From Chitinophagaceae bacterium (GTDB lineage: Bacteria; Bacteroidota; Bacteroidia; Chitinophagales; Chitinophagaceae): 64,000 nt of DNA. Below the pieces are notes generated by a model. That model worked only from the letters and a program-made list of their open reading frames with translations. It was not told the origin of the DNA and did not search any database. The stretch is from the NCBI GenBank assembly GCA_016710165.1, contig JADJLJ010000001.1, positions 434,001 through 498,000 of the forward strand. Direction: 5' to 3'. Shown piece after piece: positions 8,157 through 17,183 of the stretch (position 1 is the first letter of the stretch; the number at the start of each line of letters is the position of its first letter). The position numbers and the translations under genes are program-made.

Positions 8157-8802
8157 TGTGAGTAAGAACAACCTGCCCAATACAGCAGGCCTTTATTATG
8201 CCGTTGGAGGCCAGCCCTTCCTTAACTACAAATATGTGCGGGTGATGGAAGGCACTCCCTATTTCAAAGAAGAATGGATGGGCGGAAAAGTGATCATGAG
8301 CGGTGGTTATGCATACGACAGTGTTTACCTGCGCCTCGACCTGATGGAAAACAGTTTACATTACATCGGCCAGGATGGCCAGGAGATGATCTCCACTTCC
8401 CCGGTGAGAAGCGTTATACTTTCTGATTCTGCTACCGGCAATAAATATAGGTTTGTAAACTCGGATTATTTACCCGTTTCCGGCAAGGTAGAACAAGGTT
8501 GGTACCAGGTACTGGATACCGGCCAGGTCACCCTGTACAAACGCTATGTAAAGGTCATTAACGAAAATAAACCCTATAACGCTGCCACCACCGAACAGCG
8601 GGTCATAACGAACGGGCAGTATTTCCTGGTGATCAACAGCGTCTTTACCCCCGTTAAGAAGTTCAGGGATATTCCCGGGGTATTCCCCGAAAAGAAAGAG
8701 GAACTCAAGTCCTTCATCAGCATGAAAAACCTGTCTGGCAGATCGGATGCAGATTATTCCGCACTCATCAGCTATTACAACAGCATCACTGCAAAACAAT
8801 AA
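8089..8802 (+). CDS. Secreted protein of unknown function
   Basis: The 237-residue product starts with a clear signal peptide (MKAFLLILSFLPAFSGYAQ, cleavage after YAQ). The mature part is rich in beta-strand-like alternation, with Y-V-R-V-M-E-G-T-P-Y-F and repeated Gly-Gly/Tyr motifs, and ends in a charged helix (FPEKKEELKSFI). I do not recognise a family. The shape resembles small periplasmic or outer-membrane-associated proteins common in Chitinophagaceae. It ends 13 bases before the convergent MATE gene's stop. Confidence 0.7.
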   Translation: MKAFLLILSFLPAFSGYAQKVVDVSKNNLPNTAGLYYAVGGQPFLNYKYVRVMEGTPYFKEEWMGGKVIMSGGYAYDSVYLRLDLMENSLHYIGQDGQEMISTSPVRSVILSDSATGNKYRFVNSDYLPVSGKVEQGWYQVLDTGQVTLYKRYVKVINENKPYNAATTEQRVITNGQYFLVINSVFTPVKKFRDIPGVFPEKKEELKSFISMKNLSGRSDADYSALISYYNSITAKQ

Positions 8803-8815
8803 TGACAGGCAAAGT

Positions 8816-10168
8816 TTATTTTGTCTTCCACTTTCCGCTCCGCAGGTAAATAAAGGATATGATGAAGATGCTGAACCAGTAAACCAGTTCATTGCTCCAT
8901 GCCATCGCCAGGGATATGTAATCTACTTTTATGAAATACCAGGTATAAACCAGGTAAACGGTAATGGCAATGATCTCGATCAGCAGGTTCATCCTGGTCT
9001 TGCCCGTACCGGTAACCCCGTTCAGCCATATATTGGCAATGCTCATCAGTAATAAACCCAGGCTGACCACCCGTAATACCGGTATTCCCTTTTGCACAAA
9101 GTCGGGCCCTTGTCCAAACACCCCAAAAAATGTTTCCGGGAAAATATTAATGAGCAGGCACATGGCCACACAAAAACCGATGCTCAGCATCATGATACGG
9201 GTGATGGCTTCCAGCACTTTGTCTTCCCGCTTTTGTCCCATCAGGTTACTCACCATAACATTGGTGGTGCTGGCAAAGGCCCACACAAAAACACCCGTAA
9301 GCCCGAATACGTTGCGCATGGTATTGCTGATGGCTTTGGCGGTCTCGTCGTGCAGGCTTTCGATCAGGATAAAGAATACCAGCCAGGTGGTAACGCTTAT
9401 CACGTACTGAAGCATCAGGGGAGCCGATATGTTGAGTATCTGCTTGGTTATTTTTTTATCGTATGCATAACTTTTCAGCAGTCCATATTGCTTTTTCAGG
9501 CCGGTACGGAACAGTACCAGCAGCACCACGATCATCCCGATCACTTCCGCGATCACAGAAGCATAGGCAGCGCCGTTGAAACCCAGGGCCGGGAAACCAA
9601 AACGTCCTTTGATGAGTAAGTAGTCAAGCACAATATTTACGGCAGCCTCACAAATAAAACCGATCATCAGGTAGCGGCTGTTGAGCGATGCCACTAAAAA
9701 GGCATTGCCCATCTGGAAAAGGAATAAAAAAGGCAGGCCAATGATCCGGATCTTTAAAAACTCCATTTCCACCGGGTATGCCTTCGGATCAGCCACCTGC
9801 TGCATGATGAAGGGCGCAATGAACCAGGTAAATAATATGCCGGCCAGTGCAAACTGCAGGCAGATGCGTATGCCCTGTGCAAGGATCACTTTGAAAGCAT
9901 CGCTGTCATCGCTTCCTGCATACCGGGCAAATACCGCCTGCAATGCATTGTTCAACCCATGCCCGGCCACGGCAAAGATCAGGTAGAACACGCCCGTGAT
10001 GCCTGCATTGCCCAATGCCTCGGTGCTTAAATTTCCCAGGAAGATGCTGTTGGTAAGCATGTTTATCTGGGGAATAAGAATGGCAAGGGTTATAGGTAAG
10101 GCAATTGACAGTATCTGTTTATTGGTAACCTTAACTTTTAAATCCCGGGTGACTGCTGTACTTTCCAT
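8816..10168 (-). CDS. MATE family efflux transporter
   Basis: The 450-residue protein has the 12-helix MATE layout in two similar halves. The N-terminal half has ILSIALPITLAILIPQINMLTNSIFLG and the second half begins ILNISAPLMLQYVISVTTWLVFF. The turn GNAGITGVFYLI and the internal VFARYAG and VSNLMGQ segments fit the family's conserved Gly/Ala and Gln positions. MATE proteins export cationic drugs or metabolites across the inner membrane using a Na+ or H+ gradient. It is divergent from the DUF3822 gene. Confidence 0.92.
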   Translation of the reverse strand: MESTAVTRDLKVKVTNKQILSIALPITLAILIPQINMLTNSIFLGNLSTEALGNAGITGVFYLIFAVAGHGLNNALQAVFARYAGSDDSDAFKVILAQGIRICLQFALAGILFTWFIAPFIMQQVADPKAYPVEMEFLKIRIIGLPFLFLFQMGNAFLVASLNSRYLMIGFICEAAVNIVLDYLLIKGRFGFPALGFNGAAYASVIAEVIGMIVVLLVLFRTGLKKQYGLLKSYAYDKKITKQILNISAPLMLQYVISVTTWLVFFILIESLHDETAKAISNTMRNVFGLTGVFVWAFASTTNVMVSNLMGQKREDKVLEAITRIMMLSIGFCVAMCLLINIFPETFFGVFGQGPDFVQKGIPVLRVVSLGLLLMSIANIWLNGVTGTGKTRMNLLIEIIAITVYLVYTWYFIKVDYISLAMAWSNELVYWFSIFIISFIYLRSGKWKTK

Positions 10169-10176
10169 AAAGTCAG

Positions 10177-10184
10177 CAAAATTA
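10177..10184 (-). promoter_or_regulatory. -7 promoter box of the MATE gene
   Basis: On the minus strand the bases read TAATTTTG, a perfect TAnnTTTG, 9 bases upstream of the MATE start codon at 10168, implying a very short leader. It lies within the 44-base divergent spacer. Confidence 0.55.
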
Positions 10185-10212
10185 TCTTATTTTGTCCCCC
10201 CAAATACAAAAT

Positions 10213-11040
10213 GTGAACCCATCTTTTAATATACAGGCCCCAAAGATTTATACCAACCCGGCCCAGTTGTTCATAGAAGCAGGCCCGATGGGTATTTCCT
10301 TCGTCATTCTTAATACCGGTGATTGTTTCCAGGCAGTGGTCATGTATGCTTTTCCCAATAAACTGACCGAAGCAGAAGTGAATGAAGAACTGGAAGATAT
10401 CCTGAAAGGGGAGCCGCTGATGAAGAAGCAATATAAAAAGATCCATATCATCTGGACTTATCCCGAAAGCATCCTGGTGCCGCCGGATCTTTTTGACCGG
10501 GACAATAACGCGGCCATGCTGAACCTTGTTTTTGGCGATGCGGTAAAAGGGAATGTTCAGCACGAATTCCTGTACAAGCATAACCTGCACAATACCTACC
10601 GGGTTCCGGGAAGTGCAGCTAAAATTTTTGAAGAATTGCTTCCGTCCGCCACCCAAAGCCACCAGTATTCCTTACTGGTTGACCAGCTGCGGAAGGGAGG
10701 CAACGAACTCTTTGTTTTGTTTTACACCGGCAGTTTAACGCTGATGCTTTGTAAAGACGATAAACTGCAGGTGATCCGGAACTTTACCTACAATACCCCG
10801 GAGGATATCATCTATCACCTGCTGAATGTTTGCCGGAGTTTTGACGTGGAGCCCGAAACAGCCAAACTACGCCTCAGCGGGATGGTGGATAAAAGATCGA
10901 ACCTGTATGCCGCCGTTTACAAATATTTCCTGCAAATAGAATTTGAGAACCTGCCTGCCAATTTCACCGTGGCAGAAGAGTTGAAAAGCCAGCCTCCCCA
11001 TTTTTTCAGTCATTTATTTTACCAGGCACTATGCGTATAA
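10213..11040 (+). CDS. DUF3822 family protein
   Basis: The 275-residue soluble protein matches the Bacteroidota DUF3822 family, which adopts an actin/FtsA-like ATPase-related fold. Visible traits are the beta-rich start FIEAGPMGISFVILNTGD, the centre QHEFLYKHNLHNTYRVP, the LLVDQLRKGGNELFVLFYTGSLTLML strand-turn and a C-terminal helix. The start is taken as GTG at 10213; an in-frame TTG at 10192 would add 7 residues. It overlaps rsmD by 10 bases. The pairing of DUF3822 with rsmD is common in this phylum and suggests linked expression, but no function is established. Confidence 0.82.
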   Translation: MNPSFNIQAPKIYTNPAQLFIEAGPMGISFVILNTGDCFQAVVMYAFPNKLTEAEVNEELEDILKGEPLMKKQYKKIHIIWTYPESILVPPDLFDRDNNAAMLNLVFGDAVKGNVQHEFLYKHNLHNTYRVPGSAAKIFEELLPSATQSHQYSLLVDQLRKGGNELFVLFYTGSLTLMLCKDDKLQVIRNFTYNTPEDIIYHLLNVCRSFDVEPETAKLRLSGMVDKRSNLYAAVYKYFLQIEFENLPANFTVAEELKSQPPHFFSHLFYQALCV

Positions 11041-11576
11041 TAAGTGGCATACACGGCGGCCGGAGGATCAACCCGCCGGCTAAAATGCCCCATACCAGGC
11101 CCACTACCGATATTGCCAAAGAAGGGCTGTTCAATATCCTGCAGAATAACCTGGATATCGACACCTTGAAAGTACTGGATCTTTTTGGGGGTACCGGCTG
11201 CATCAGTTATGAACTGGCCAGCAGGGGAGCACCGGAAATTACCATCGTGGAAAAAGATGATAAAATGTATGACTTCATTAAAAAGACCGCTACCGAACTG
11301 GGATTTGAGAATTTTAATGTGGTCAGGTCGGATGTGTTCCGTTTTATGGATACAACCAACCAGCAATACGATCTTATTTTTGCCGGTCCGCCCTATGCCC
11401 TTACTACCATTGATGAGTTACCAAAGAAGGTATTTGAAAAGGGCCTGTTAAAGCCGGGCGGCTGGTTTGTGCTGGAACATACACCGAGAAATGATTACAA
11501 GAAATCTGAACATTATAAAACAGAACGCAATTATGGCAGCACGATCTTCTCTATCTTTATAAATGATGCGCATTAG
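11031..11576 (+). CDS. rsmD: RsmD-family 16S rRNA (guanine-N2) methyltransferase with altered motif IV
   Basis: The 181-residue enzyme matches RsmD, which methylates G966 of 16S rRNA with S-adenosylmethionine. Seen are the N-terminal RIISGIHGGRRINPP, SAM motif I LDLFGGTGCISYELASRGA, and Glu after strand 2 (IVEKDD). The catalytic motif IV, usually D/N-PPY/F, reads AGPPY here, with Gly at residue 119 (GGT at 11385-11387). The rest is intact and the length is normal. Activity is therefore uncertain, unless Gly is tolerated in this clade. Confidence 0.87.
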   Translation: MRIISGIHGGRRINPPAKMPHTRPTTDIAKEGLFNILQNNLDIDTLKVLDLFGGTGCISYELASRGAPEITIVEKDDKMYDFIKKTATELGFENFNVVRSDVFRFMDTTNQQYDLIFAGPPYALTTIDELPKKVFEKGLLKPGGWFVLEHTPRNDYKKSEHYKTERNYGSTIFSIFINDAH

Positions 11577-11580
11577 CAAT

Positions 11581-11643
11581 GACCTAATGACCTAATGACC
11601 TAATGACCTAATGACCTAATGACCTAATGACCTAATGACTAAT
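11581..11643 (+). repeat. Short tandem repeat, 8-bp unit GACCTAAT
   Basis: Seven perfect copies of GACCTAAT (11581-11636) follow the rsmD stop by 4 bases and are trailed by a degenerate copy (GACTAAT) and related words. Because 8 is not a multiple of 3, the TAA and TGA in the repeat fall in all three forward frames. Copy number is likely variable. Confidence 0.95.
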
Positions 11644-11689
11644 AACCAATGACCCTTAAACCCTTAAACCTTTTAAACGACCCATAACG

Positions 11690-12739
11690 ATGCTCCGTAG
11701 TTTCAGATACCTGCTGTTCCCCTTCTCGCTTATTTACGGAGCGGGAGTATGGCTTCGGAACAAACTGTTTGATAAGGATATCCTGAAATCATCATCCTTC
11801 AATTTCCCGCTTATCTGTGTGGGCAATTTAGCGGCAGGCGGCACCGGCAAAACTCCCATGACGGAATACCTGGTAAGGCTTTTAAAGAATGACTTTAAAA
11901 CCGCCACACTCAGCAGGGGCTATAAAAGAAAGACCGTTGGATTTGCCATAGCCAATGAGCATACAACGGCACTGGAGATCGGGGATGAGCCCATGCAGTT
12001 CCACCAGAAGTTTCCCGACGTGGTGGTGGCCGTGGGAGAGGAAAGACTGGTGGCCATACCACAATTGCTGCATGAACGGCCCGGTACACAGGTGATCATT
12101 TTAGATGATGCTTTCCAGCACCGGCAGGTGGTGGCCGGTCTTAATATCTTACTGACCGATCATTCGGACCTGTACACCAGGGATTTCATGCTTCCCTCCG
12201 GCAACCTGCGGGACCTGAGAAGCAGCAGCAGGAGAGCCGATATCATCATTGTAACCAAATGCAATGCAGACTTACGGGAGACCGAAAAAAAAGAAATACT
12301 TGCAGAAATAAACCCAACAGCCAGGCAGACCGTTTATTTCACCACGATCGTGTACGGCAAACCCTACCAGCTTTTCAGTAAAGAAGAACTGAATATCACC
12401 CATGACCATGCGGTATTGCTGGTATGCGGCATCGCCAATCCCTCGCCGCTGAAGAAACAGCTTACCGATACCGTTCACACATACGATATGCTGCGTTATG
12501 ACGACCACCACATTTTTCACAGCAACGACCTCCGGGACATCAAGCAGCAGTTTGAAAAAATGAAAGCCGAAAAGAAGATCGTGTTAACAACGGAGAAAGA
12601 TGCGGTGCGGCTGGAAAAATTCGTGAACGAGCTGAAAGACTTCCCCATCTACGTGATCCCGATAAAACATTCCTTTTTATTCGGCGGCGCTGCAGATTTT
12701 GAAACCCGGGTAAAACAGTTTATCCATTCATTTAAATAA
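11690..12739 (+). CDS. lpxK: Tetraacyldisaccharide 4'-kinase
   Basis: The 349-residue inner-membrane enzyme phosphorylates the 4' position of the tetraacyldisaccharide lipid A precursor with ATP. The N-terminal membrane-proximal segment is followed by ICVGNLAAGGTGKTPMTEYL, the LpxK P-loop. Family motifs LSRGYKR, IGDEPMQF and ILDDAFQHRQV follow, and TTEKDAVRLE is near the C-terminus. It is separated from rsmD by the tandem repeat. No other lipid A gene is nearby. Confidence 0.95.
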   Translation: MLRSFRYLLFPFSLIYGAGVWLRNKLFDKDILKSSSFNFPLICVGNLAAGGTGKTPMTEYLVRLLKNDFKTATLSRGYKRKTVGFAIANEHTTALEIGDEPMQFHQKFPDVVVAVGEERLVAIPQLLHERPGTQVIILDDAFQHRQVVAGLNILLTDHSDLYTRDFMLPSGNLRDLRSSSRRADIIIVTKCNADLRETEKKEILAEINPTARQTVYFTTIVYGKPYQLFSKEELNITHDHAVLLVCGIANPSPLKKQLTDTVHTYDMLRYDDHHIFHSNDLRDIKQQFEKMKAEKKIVLTTEKDAVRLEKFVNELKDFPIYVIPIKHSFLFGGAADFETRVKQFIHSFK

Positions 12740-12778
12740 ATACCATCCGGGTTGTATCTTGCCTGTAATACATTCATC

Positions 12779-14323
12779 ATGCGGCTGCTTATTTTATTCC
12801 TGTTATTACATGCAGATTGTTTTGGCCAGCAAAGGCCCAACATCATTTATATCATGAGTGATGACCATGATGCGGATGCCATCAGCGCCTACAATAAAAA
12901 ATTCATCCATACACCCAATATTGACCGGCTTGCCAAAGAAGGCGTTCTATTCACCCGTGCCTTTGTAGCCAATTCCATCTGTGGCCCGGTAAGAGCCACT
13001 GTAATCACCGGGCAACATTCGCACAAGAACGGGATGAAGGATAACCGTACAAGATTTGATTCCTCAAAGATCACCATGCCCAAACTGATGCAGCAGGGCG
13101 GTTACCAGACCGCCCTCATCGGCAAATGGCATTTGCATTCTTACCCGACCGGCTTTGACTTTTGGAAGATACTTCCCGGGCAGGGCCTGTATTTTGAACC
13201 CAGGTTCATTTCAATGAAATGCGATACCAGCACCTACCATGGATATGCCAGTGATGTGATCACGGGTGAAGCCCTCCAATGGTTAGATGGCAGGGACCGG
13301 GGCAAACCCTTTCTGATGCAGCTTCATCACAAAGCGCCTCACCGGTATTTTTTTGCACCGCTTAAGTACATCGAACAGTTTCACAACAAAACATTCCCGG
13401 AACCCGCCACGCTTTATATGGATACGGCAGGCCGTGGTACTGCATGGCGCCTGCAGACCATGAGTATCCTGCACGACCTGAAACTCTGCAGCGACCTGAA
13501 AGTTGATCCAAAATATTTAATGGATATCCCGGAACTAAGGCCCGATTCTGCCGATATTGTTTATTACCATGCGATCTTCAACCGCATTCCGGAACCCGGC
13601 AGGAGCAGCATCAAAAAGATCTATGAGGAAAGAGGAAAACTATTGCAGCAACTCAGGCCAACGGGAAATGAACTTTTAAAATACAAGTATCAATGGTACA
13701 TGCAGGACTACCTGGCCTGCGTGGCTTCTGTAGATGAGAATATAGGAAGGGTGCTTGATTACCTGGATAAAAATGATCTTACAGAAAATACCCTGGTCAT
13801 TTACACCAGCGACCAGGGGATGTACCTCGGGGAGAACGGGTGGTTCGACAAACGCTGGATGTACGATGTGTCGATGCAGGCGCCGCTGATGATGCGCTGG
13901 CCCGGTCACATCAAACCAAATTCTGTAAATACCAATATGGTGCAGACCATTGATTATGCCCCCACGATCCTGGGTGCTGCCGGTATCGTGGTTCCGGCCT
14001 GGATGCAGGGAATAGACCTGGTACCGGTCATTACCGGCAAACAGAAGACCCTGTCCAGGCAGAATCTTTATTATCATTTTTATGAGTACAAAGCCGACCA
14101 TACAGTTTTGCAACACCTCGGCATCCGGGGCGAACGATACAAACTGATCTATTTTTATACTGTAAATGAATGGGAACTGTATGACCTGAAGACCGATCCG
14201 GATGAACAAAAGAACCTGGTGAACTCAGCATCACACCAGCATATAGTACGGCAGATGAAAAAAGAGCTGCTCCGGTCAAGGAACCAGTACGATGACCATG
14301 AACCCGCCGGGGAACTGCGTTGA
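12779..14323 (+). CDS. Secreted sulfatase (type I, Cys-type)
   Basis: The start is placed at ATG 12779, where a signal peptide begins (MRLLILFLLLHADCFGQ). The mature enzyme of about 495 residues has the sulfatase start NIIYIMSDDHD with the calcium-binding aspartates and the formylglycine motif C68-G-P-V-R within SICGPVRAT. It also has GKWHLHSYP, the C-terminal TSDQGMYLGENGW and a DUF4976-like end (LYDLKTDPDEQKNLV). It hydrolyses sulfate esters, probably of an algal or host polysaccharide. It needs an FGly-generating enzyme, which is not in the window. It follows lpxK by 39 bases. Confidence 0.93.
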   Translation: MRLLILFLLLHADCFGQQRPNIIYIMSDDHDADAISAYNKKFIHTPNIDRLAKEGVLFTRAFVANSICGPVRATVITGQHSHKNGMKDNRTRFDSSKITMPKLMQQGGYQTALIGKWHLHSYPTGFDFWKILPGQGLYFEPRFISMKCDTSTYHGYASDVITGEALQWLDGRDRGKPFLMQLHHKAPHRYFFAPLKYIEQFHNKTFPEPATLYMDTAGRGTAWRLQTMSILHDLKLCSDLKVDPKYLMDIPELRPDSADIVYYHAIFNRIPEPGRSSIKKIYEERGKLLQQLRPTGNELLKYKYQWYMQDYLACVASVDENIGRVLDYLDKNDLTENTLVIYTSDQGMYLGENGWFDKRWMYDVSMQAPLMMRWPGHIKPNSVNTNMVQTIDYAPTILGAAGIVVPAWMQGIDLVPVITGKQKTLSRQNLYYHFYEYKADHTVLQHLGIRGERYKLIYFYTVNEWELYDLKTDPDEQKNLVNSASHQHIVRQMKKELLRSRNQYDDHEPAGELR

Positions 14324-14412
14324 ACAGAAGAGGCTGATCCCTGCGGTAATTATTTACCTGCTCACCGTTGGTTTTTGTATTTTACAACGTCTAAACTAAA
14401 ATCGCACCGCCT

Positions 14413-14976
14413 TTGACTGAAGAGGAATTGCTTTCCGGCCTCCGGAACGGGGAGGAGCCTGCATTTAAGGAATTGGTTACCCTGTTCCAGGATAAGGTAT
14501 TCAATACAGCCCTCGGCTTACTGCAACATCATACCGAAGCCGAAGATATTGCGCAAGAGGTTTTCATACAGGTTTACCGTTCTGTTCAGCAATTCAAGGG
14601 TGATTCTCTTTTATCTACCTGGATTTACCGGATCACCGTAACCAAATCACTCGATCACCTGCGGAGCAAAAAAAGGAAGAAGCGCTTTGGTTTTTTAGGC
14701 AACTTGTTTGGGGATGACAATAAGCCTGTGTATGAACCGGAAGATTTTAACCACCCGGGGGTGCAGCACGAACGGAAAGAAGACGCAGCCCTGCTTTTTA
14801 AACTGGTGGATGCACTGCCCGGGAACCAGCGTACCGCCTTCATCCTGAACAAAGTCGAAGAACTAAGTTACCGGGAAATAGCAGCTATATTAAATACTTC
14901 AGAACCCGCCGTAGACTCCCTGCTGCAGCGGGCCAAACAAAACCTGCGGAAAAAGATAAATGAATTACCGCCATAG
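14413..14976 (+). CDS. ECF-type RNA polymerase sigma factor
   Basis: The 187-residue protein has the two ECF domains. Region 2 includes LVTLFQDKVFNTALGLLQHHTEAEDIAQEVFIQVY and STWIYRITVTKSLDHLRSKKRK. Region 4 includes LPGNQRTAFILNKVEELSYREIAAIL and EPAVDSLLQRAKQNLRKKI. The start is TTG at 14413. It is followed by a small membrane protein and a CpxP-like protein, the layout of a sigma/anti-sigma envelope stress module. Confidence 0.9.
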   Translation: MTEEELLSGLRNGEEPAFKELVTLFQDKVFNTALGLLQHHTEAEDIAQEVFIQVYRSVQQFKGDSLLSTWIYRITVTKSLDHLRSKKRKKRFGFLGNLFGDDNKPVYEPEDFNHPGVQHERKEDAALLFKLVDALPGNQRTAFILNKVEELSYREIAAILNTSEPAVDSLLQRAKQNLRKKINELPP

Positions 14977-15032
14977 CCGCGAAGGTTTTTATAAAAAACG
15001 ACATCTAAACTTATAACAGGTAAATTTTGATA

Positions 15033-15356
15033 ATGGAAAACAATACGTCAGATCAGCGCACGGAACGGATACTAAAAAGTCTTGACGGGCTGCAAAGATC
15101 AGCCGCCCCCGGTTTTTTTTATACCCGGCTGCTGGGCAAAATGCAAAACGAGCCGGAGAAAAAGCAGGCACTTGTACTCAGGCCGGTATTCATCACCGCA
15201 ACGCTTTCGGTCTTGTTGCTGGTAAATATCTTTTCACTTTTTGAAATGGGCAAAATACCCGGACAACCTGCTGTGGTGATCCAAAACGATCAGCCGGCCG
15301 GCATTGAAAGCTTTGCAAAAGCCTATAACCTGAACCCGGGATCTGTGTACGAATAA
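15033..15356 (+). CDS. Small membrane protein, probable anti-sigma factor
   Basis: The 107-residue protein has a charged, soluble N-terminus (SDQRTERILKSLDGLQRS and FFYTRLLGKMQNEPE), one transmembrane helix at about residues 51-70 (VFITATLSVLLLVNIFSLF) and a short periplasmic tail. This matches minimal ECF anti-sigma proteins in topology only, with no zinc-binding anti-sigma motif. It starts 56 bases after the sigma gene stop, and the CpxP-like gene follows after 10 bases, so the three are probably co-transcribed. Confidence 0.65.
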   Translation: MENNTSDQRTERILKSLDGLQRSAAPGFFYTRLLGKMQNEPEKKQALVLRPVFITATLSVLLLVNIFSLFEMGKIPGQPAVVIQNDQPAGIESFAKAYNLNPGSVYE

Positions 15357-15366
15357 AGTTTACAAC

Positions 15367-15906
15367 ATGAACAATTTTACAAACAACCGCTGGCTTCCTG
15401 TTATAACATTGCTGCTGATCACAGCCAATATTGTAACGCTGGCTTTATTATGGACGCATAAAAGTTCAGGCGGGAAAGAGGATGGAAAATTACCGCCACC
15501 GCGGGGACAGGTCTTTGAGTTCCTTACGCATGAATTAAAATTAGACCCTTCGCAGCAGGAAGCATATAAAAAACTGAGAGACGAACACCAGGCAGGTGTA
15601 CGTGCCATCCGGGACAGCATTCAGAAAAAAGCAAAAGAAGCCCTGTTTGCTTTGTTGAAGAAACCCGGTGTTTCCGATTCTGAAATACATGTATACAGCG
15701 GCCGGGCAGCAGCAGCCGACCAGCAGTTGGATGAATTTACCTTTTATCATTTTCAGAAACTAAGGGCTTTGTGCAATAAGGAACAGCAGGATAGATTTGA
15801 TGAGATCATCCAGGATGCGTTGCGCCGGATGGCACCCGGGCGGCAGGGGCCACCACCAGGCATGATGCGGCCGGAAGATGGGCCACCGCCGCCGCCGGGC
15901 AACTGA
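15367..15906 (+). CDS. Periplasmic heavy-metal-sensor / Spy-CpxP-like protein
   Basis: The 179-residue protein has one N-terminal membrane helix (LPVITLLLITANIVTLALLW) and a long helical periplasmic part with LTHELKLDPSQQEAYKKLRDEH and the later LRALCNKEQQDRFDEIIQDA. These are the two LTxxQ-like blocks of CpxP/Spy proteins. The tail is rich in Pro, Gly and Met (PPPGMMRPEDGPPPPPG), which could bind metal or be disordered. Family members act as envelope-stress chaperones or metal-responsive regulators. Confidence 0.8.
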   Translation: MNNFTNNRWLPVITLLLITANIVTLALLWTHKSSGGKEDGKLPPPRGQVFEFLTHELKLDPSQQEAYKKLRDEHQAGVRAIRDSIQKKAKEALFALLKKPGVSDSEIHVYSGRAAAADQQLDEFTFYHFQKLRALCNKEQQDRFDEIIQDALRRMAPGRQGPPPGMMRPEDGPPPPPGN

Positions 15907-15951
15907 TCAAAACATAAATACACTGAGAGAACCCTAAACCATTAATTATAT

Positions 15952-17157
15952 ATGTACCAGAAAAAAACGATCGTTATCAGTATCCTGACCCTGGGTGCTT
16001 TTACTTTCCAGTATTGTTCAAAAAGCAGCGATACGGTCACCCCGGTTACACCCGCAGATCCCTATGCAGCGATCAAAGCAACCTTTGGCACCAGCATCGA
16101 TCCCAACAACCTGGCTAATTATGCCAACCAGGGCAAACCCAACTACATTGTAAAGGAGAATGCCGGGGGCGCTGCCATTTCCAATGCAAAAGCTACATTG
16201 GGTAGGGTGTTGTTTTACGATAAGAACCTGAGCATTGATAATTCCATTTCCTGCGCAAGTTGCCACAGGCAGCAGTTCGCCTTCAGTGATACGGCCATCG
16301 CCAGCAAAGGTGTTGCCGGCGGCTTAACAGCAAGACACTCGATGCGACTGGTCAACACCCGTTTTGCCGTTGAACAGAAATTCTTCTGGGATGAACGTGC
16401 AGCCACCCTGGAAATACAAACCACCAAACCGATACAGGATCATGCCGAAATGGGTTTCAGCGGGCTGAACGGAAGGCCGGGACTGCCCAACCTGCTGGTA
16501 AAACTGCAGGGAATAAATTATTACAACGAACTCTTCAAATTTGTTTACGGCGATATCACAGTAACCGAGGCCCGCCTGCAGGAATGCCTGGCGCAGTTTG
16601 TACGGAGCATCCAGTCCTTCGATTCAAAATATGATGCGGGCAGGGCGCTGGTTGGAAACGACGGACAGCCGTTCCCCAACTTCACGCCTGTTGAAAATAT
16701 GGGAAAGCAGGTATTTATAAATCCTCCTGTGTTTGATGCAACCGGTAACCGGGTAAACGGTGGGGCAGGATGCAATGGCTGTCACAATGCACCGGAGTTT
16801 GACATTGCCCCCAATTCGGGCAACAACGGCATCATTGGAAGGATCCCTCCTCAACCCGGCATTGACATAACCGTTACCCGGGCGCCCAGTTTACGGGATC
16901 TTACCAATACGGCCGGGATCGTGAACAGCCCCTTCATGCATACAGCAAACCTCGCTACATTACAAAATGCCATCGGGCATTACAATACCATCAATATCGC
17001 CCCGGGCAATACCAATCTCGATCCAAAGCTCAGGCCAAATGGTTTTGGACAGCACCTGAACCTAACCGGCCAGGAGATGAATGCACTGGAAGCGTTCCTG
17101 AGAACCTTATCGGGCACCAATGTGTATATTGATAAAAAATGGAGTAGTCCTTTTTAA
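15952..17157 (+). CDS. Di-haem cytochrome c peroxidase (MauG/CcpA-like) lipoprotein
   Basis: The 401-residue protein starts with a lipoprotein signal (GAFTFQYC lipobox, Cys at about residue 22). Two c-type haem motifs, CASCH and CNGCH, stand at about residues 101-105 and 275-279, giving the two-domain architecture of bacterial di-haem peroxidases. The conserved FWDERAATLEIQ region, which holds peroxidase-site residues, and the C-terminal MNALEAFLRTLSG are also visible. The enzyme reduces hydrogen peroxide or oxidises a partner protein in the periplasm. It follows the sigma/anti-sigma/CpxP-like genes after 45 bases and may be part of their regulon. Confidence 0.92.
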   Translation: MYQKKTIVISILTLGAFTFQYCSKSSDTVTPVTPADPYAAIKATFGTSIDPNNLANYANQGKPNYIVKENAGGAAISNAKATLGRVLFYDKNLSIDNSISCASCHRQQFAFSDTAIASKGVAGGLTARHSMRLVNTRFAVEQKFFWDERAATLEIQTTKPIQDHAEMGFSGLNGRPGLPNLLVKLQGINYYNELFKFVYGDITVTEARLQECLAQFVRSIQSFDSKYDAGRALVGNDGQPFPNFTPVENMGKQVFINPPVFDATGNRVNGGAGCNGCHNAPEFDIAPNSGNNGIIGRIPPQPGIDITVTRAPSLRDLTNTAGIVNSPFMHTANLATLQNAIGHYNTINIAPGNTNLDPKLRPNGFGQHLNLTGQEMNALEAFLRTLSGTNVYIDKKWSSPF

Positions 17158-17183
17158 CCAGAGGCTCTGTCATGCTGAGCCTG

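Noticed and set aside
8964..9619. Plus-strand open frames opposite the MATE gene
   Set aside because: They are antisense shadows of a well-conserved 450-residue transporter, with no promoter or motif.
11581..11643. CRISPR-type array
   Set aside because: The 8-bp units have no spacers between them; it is a simple tandem repeat.
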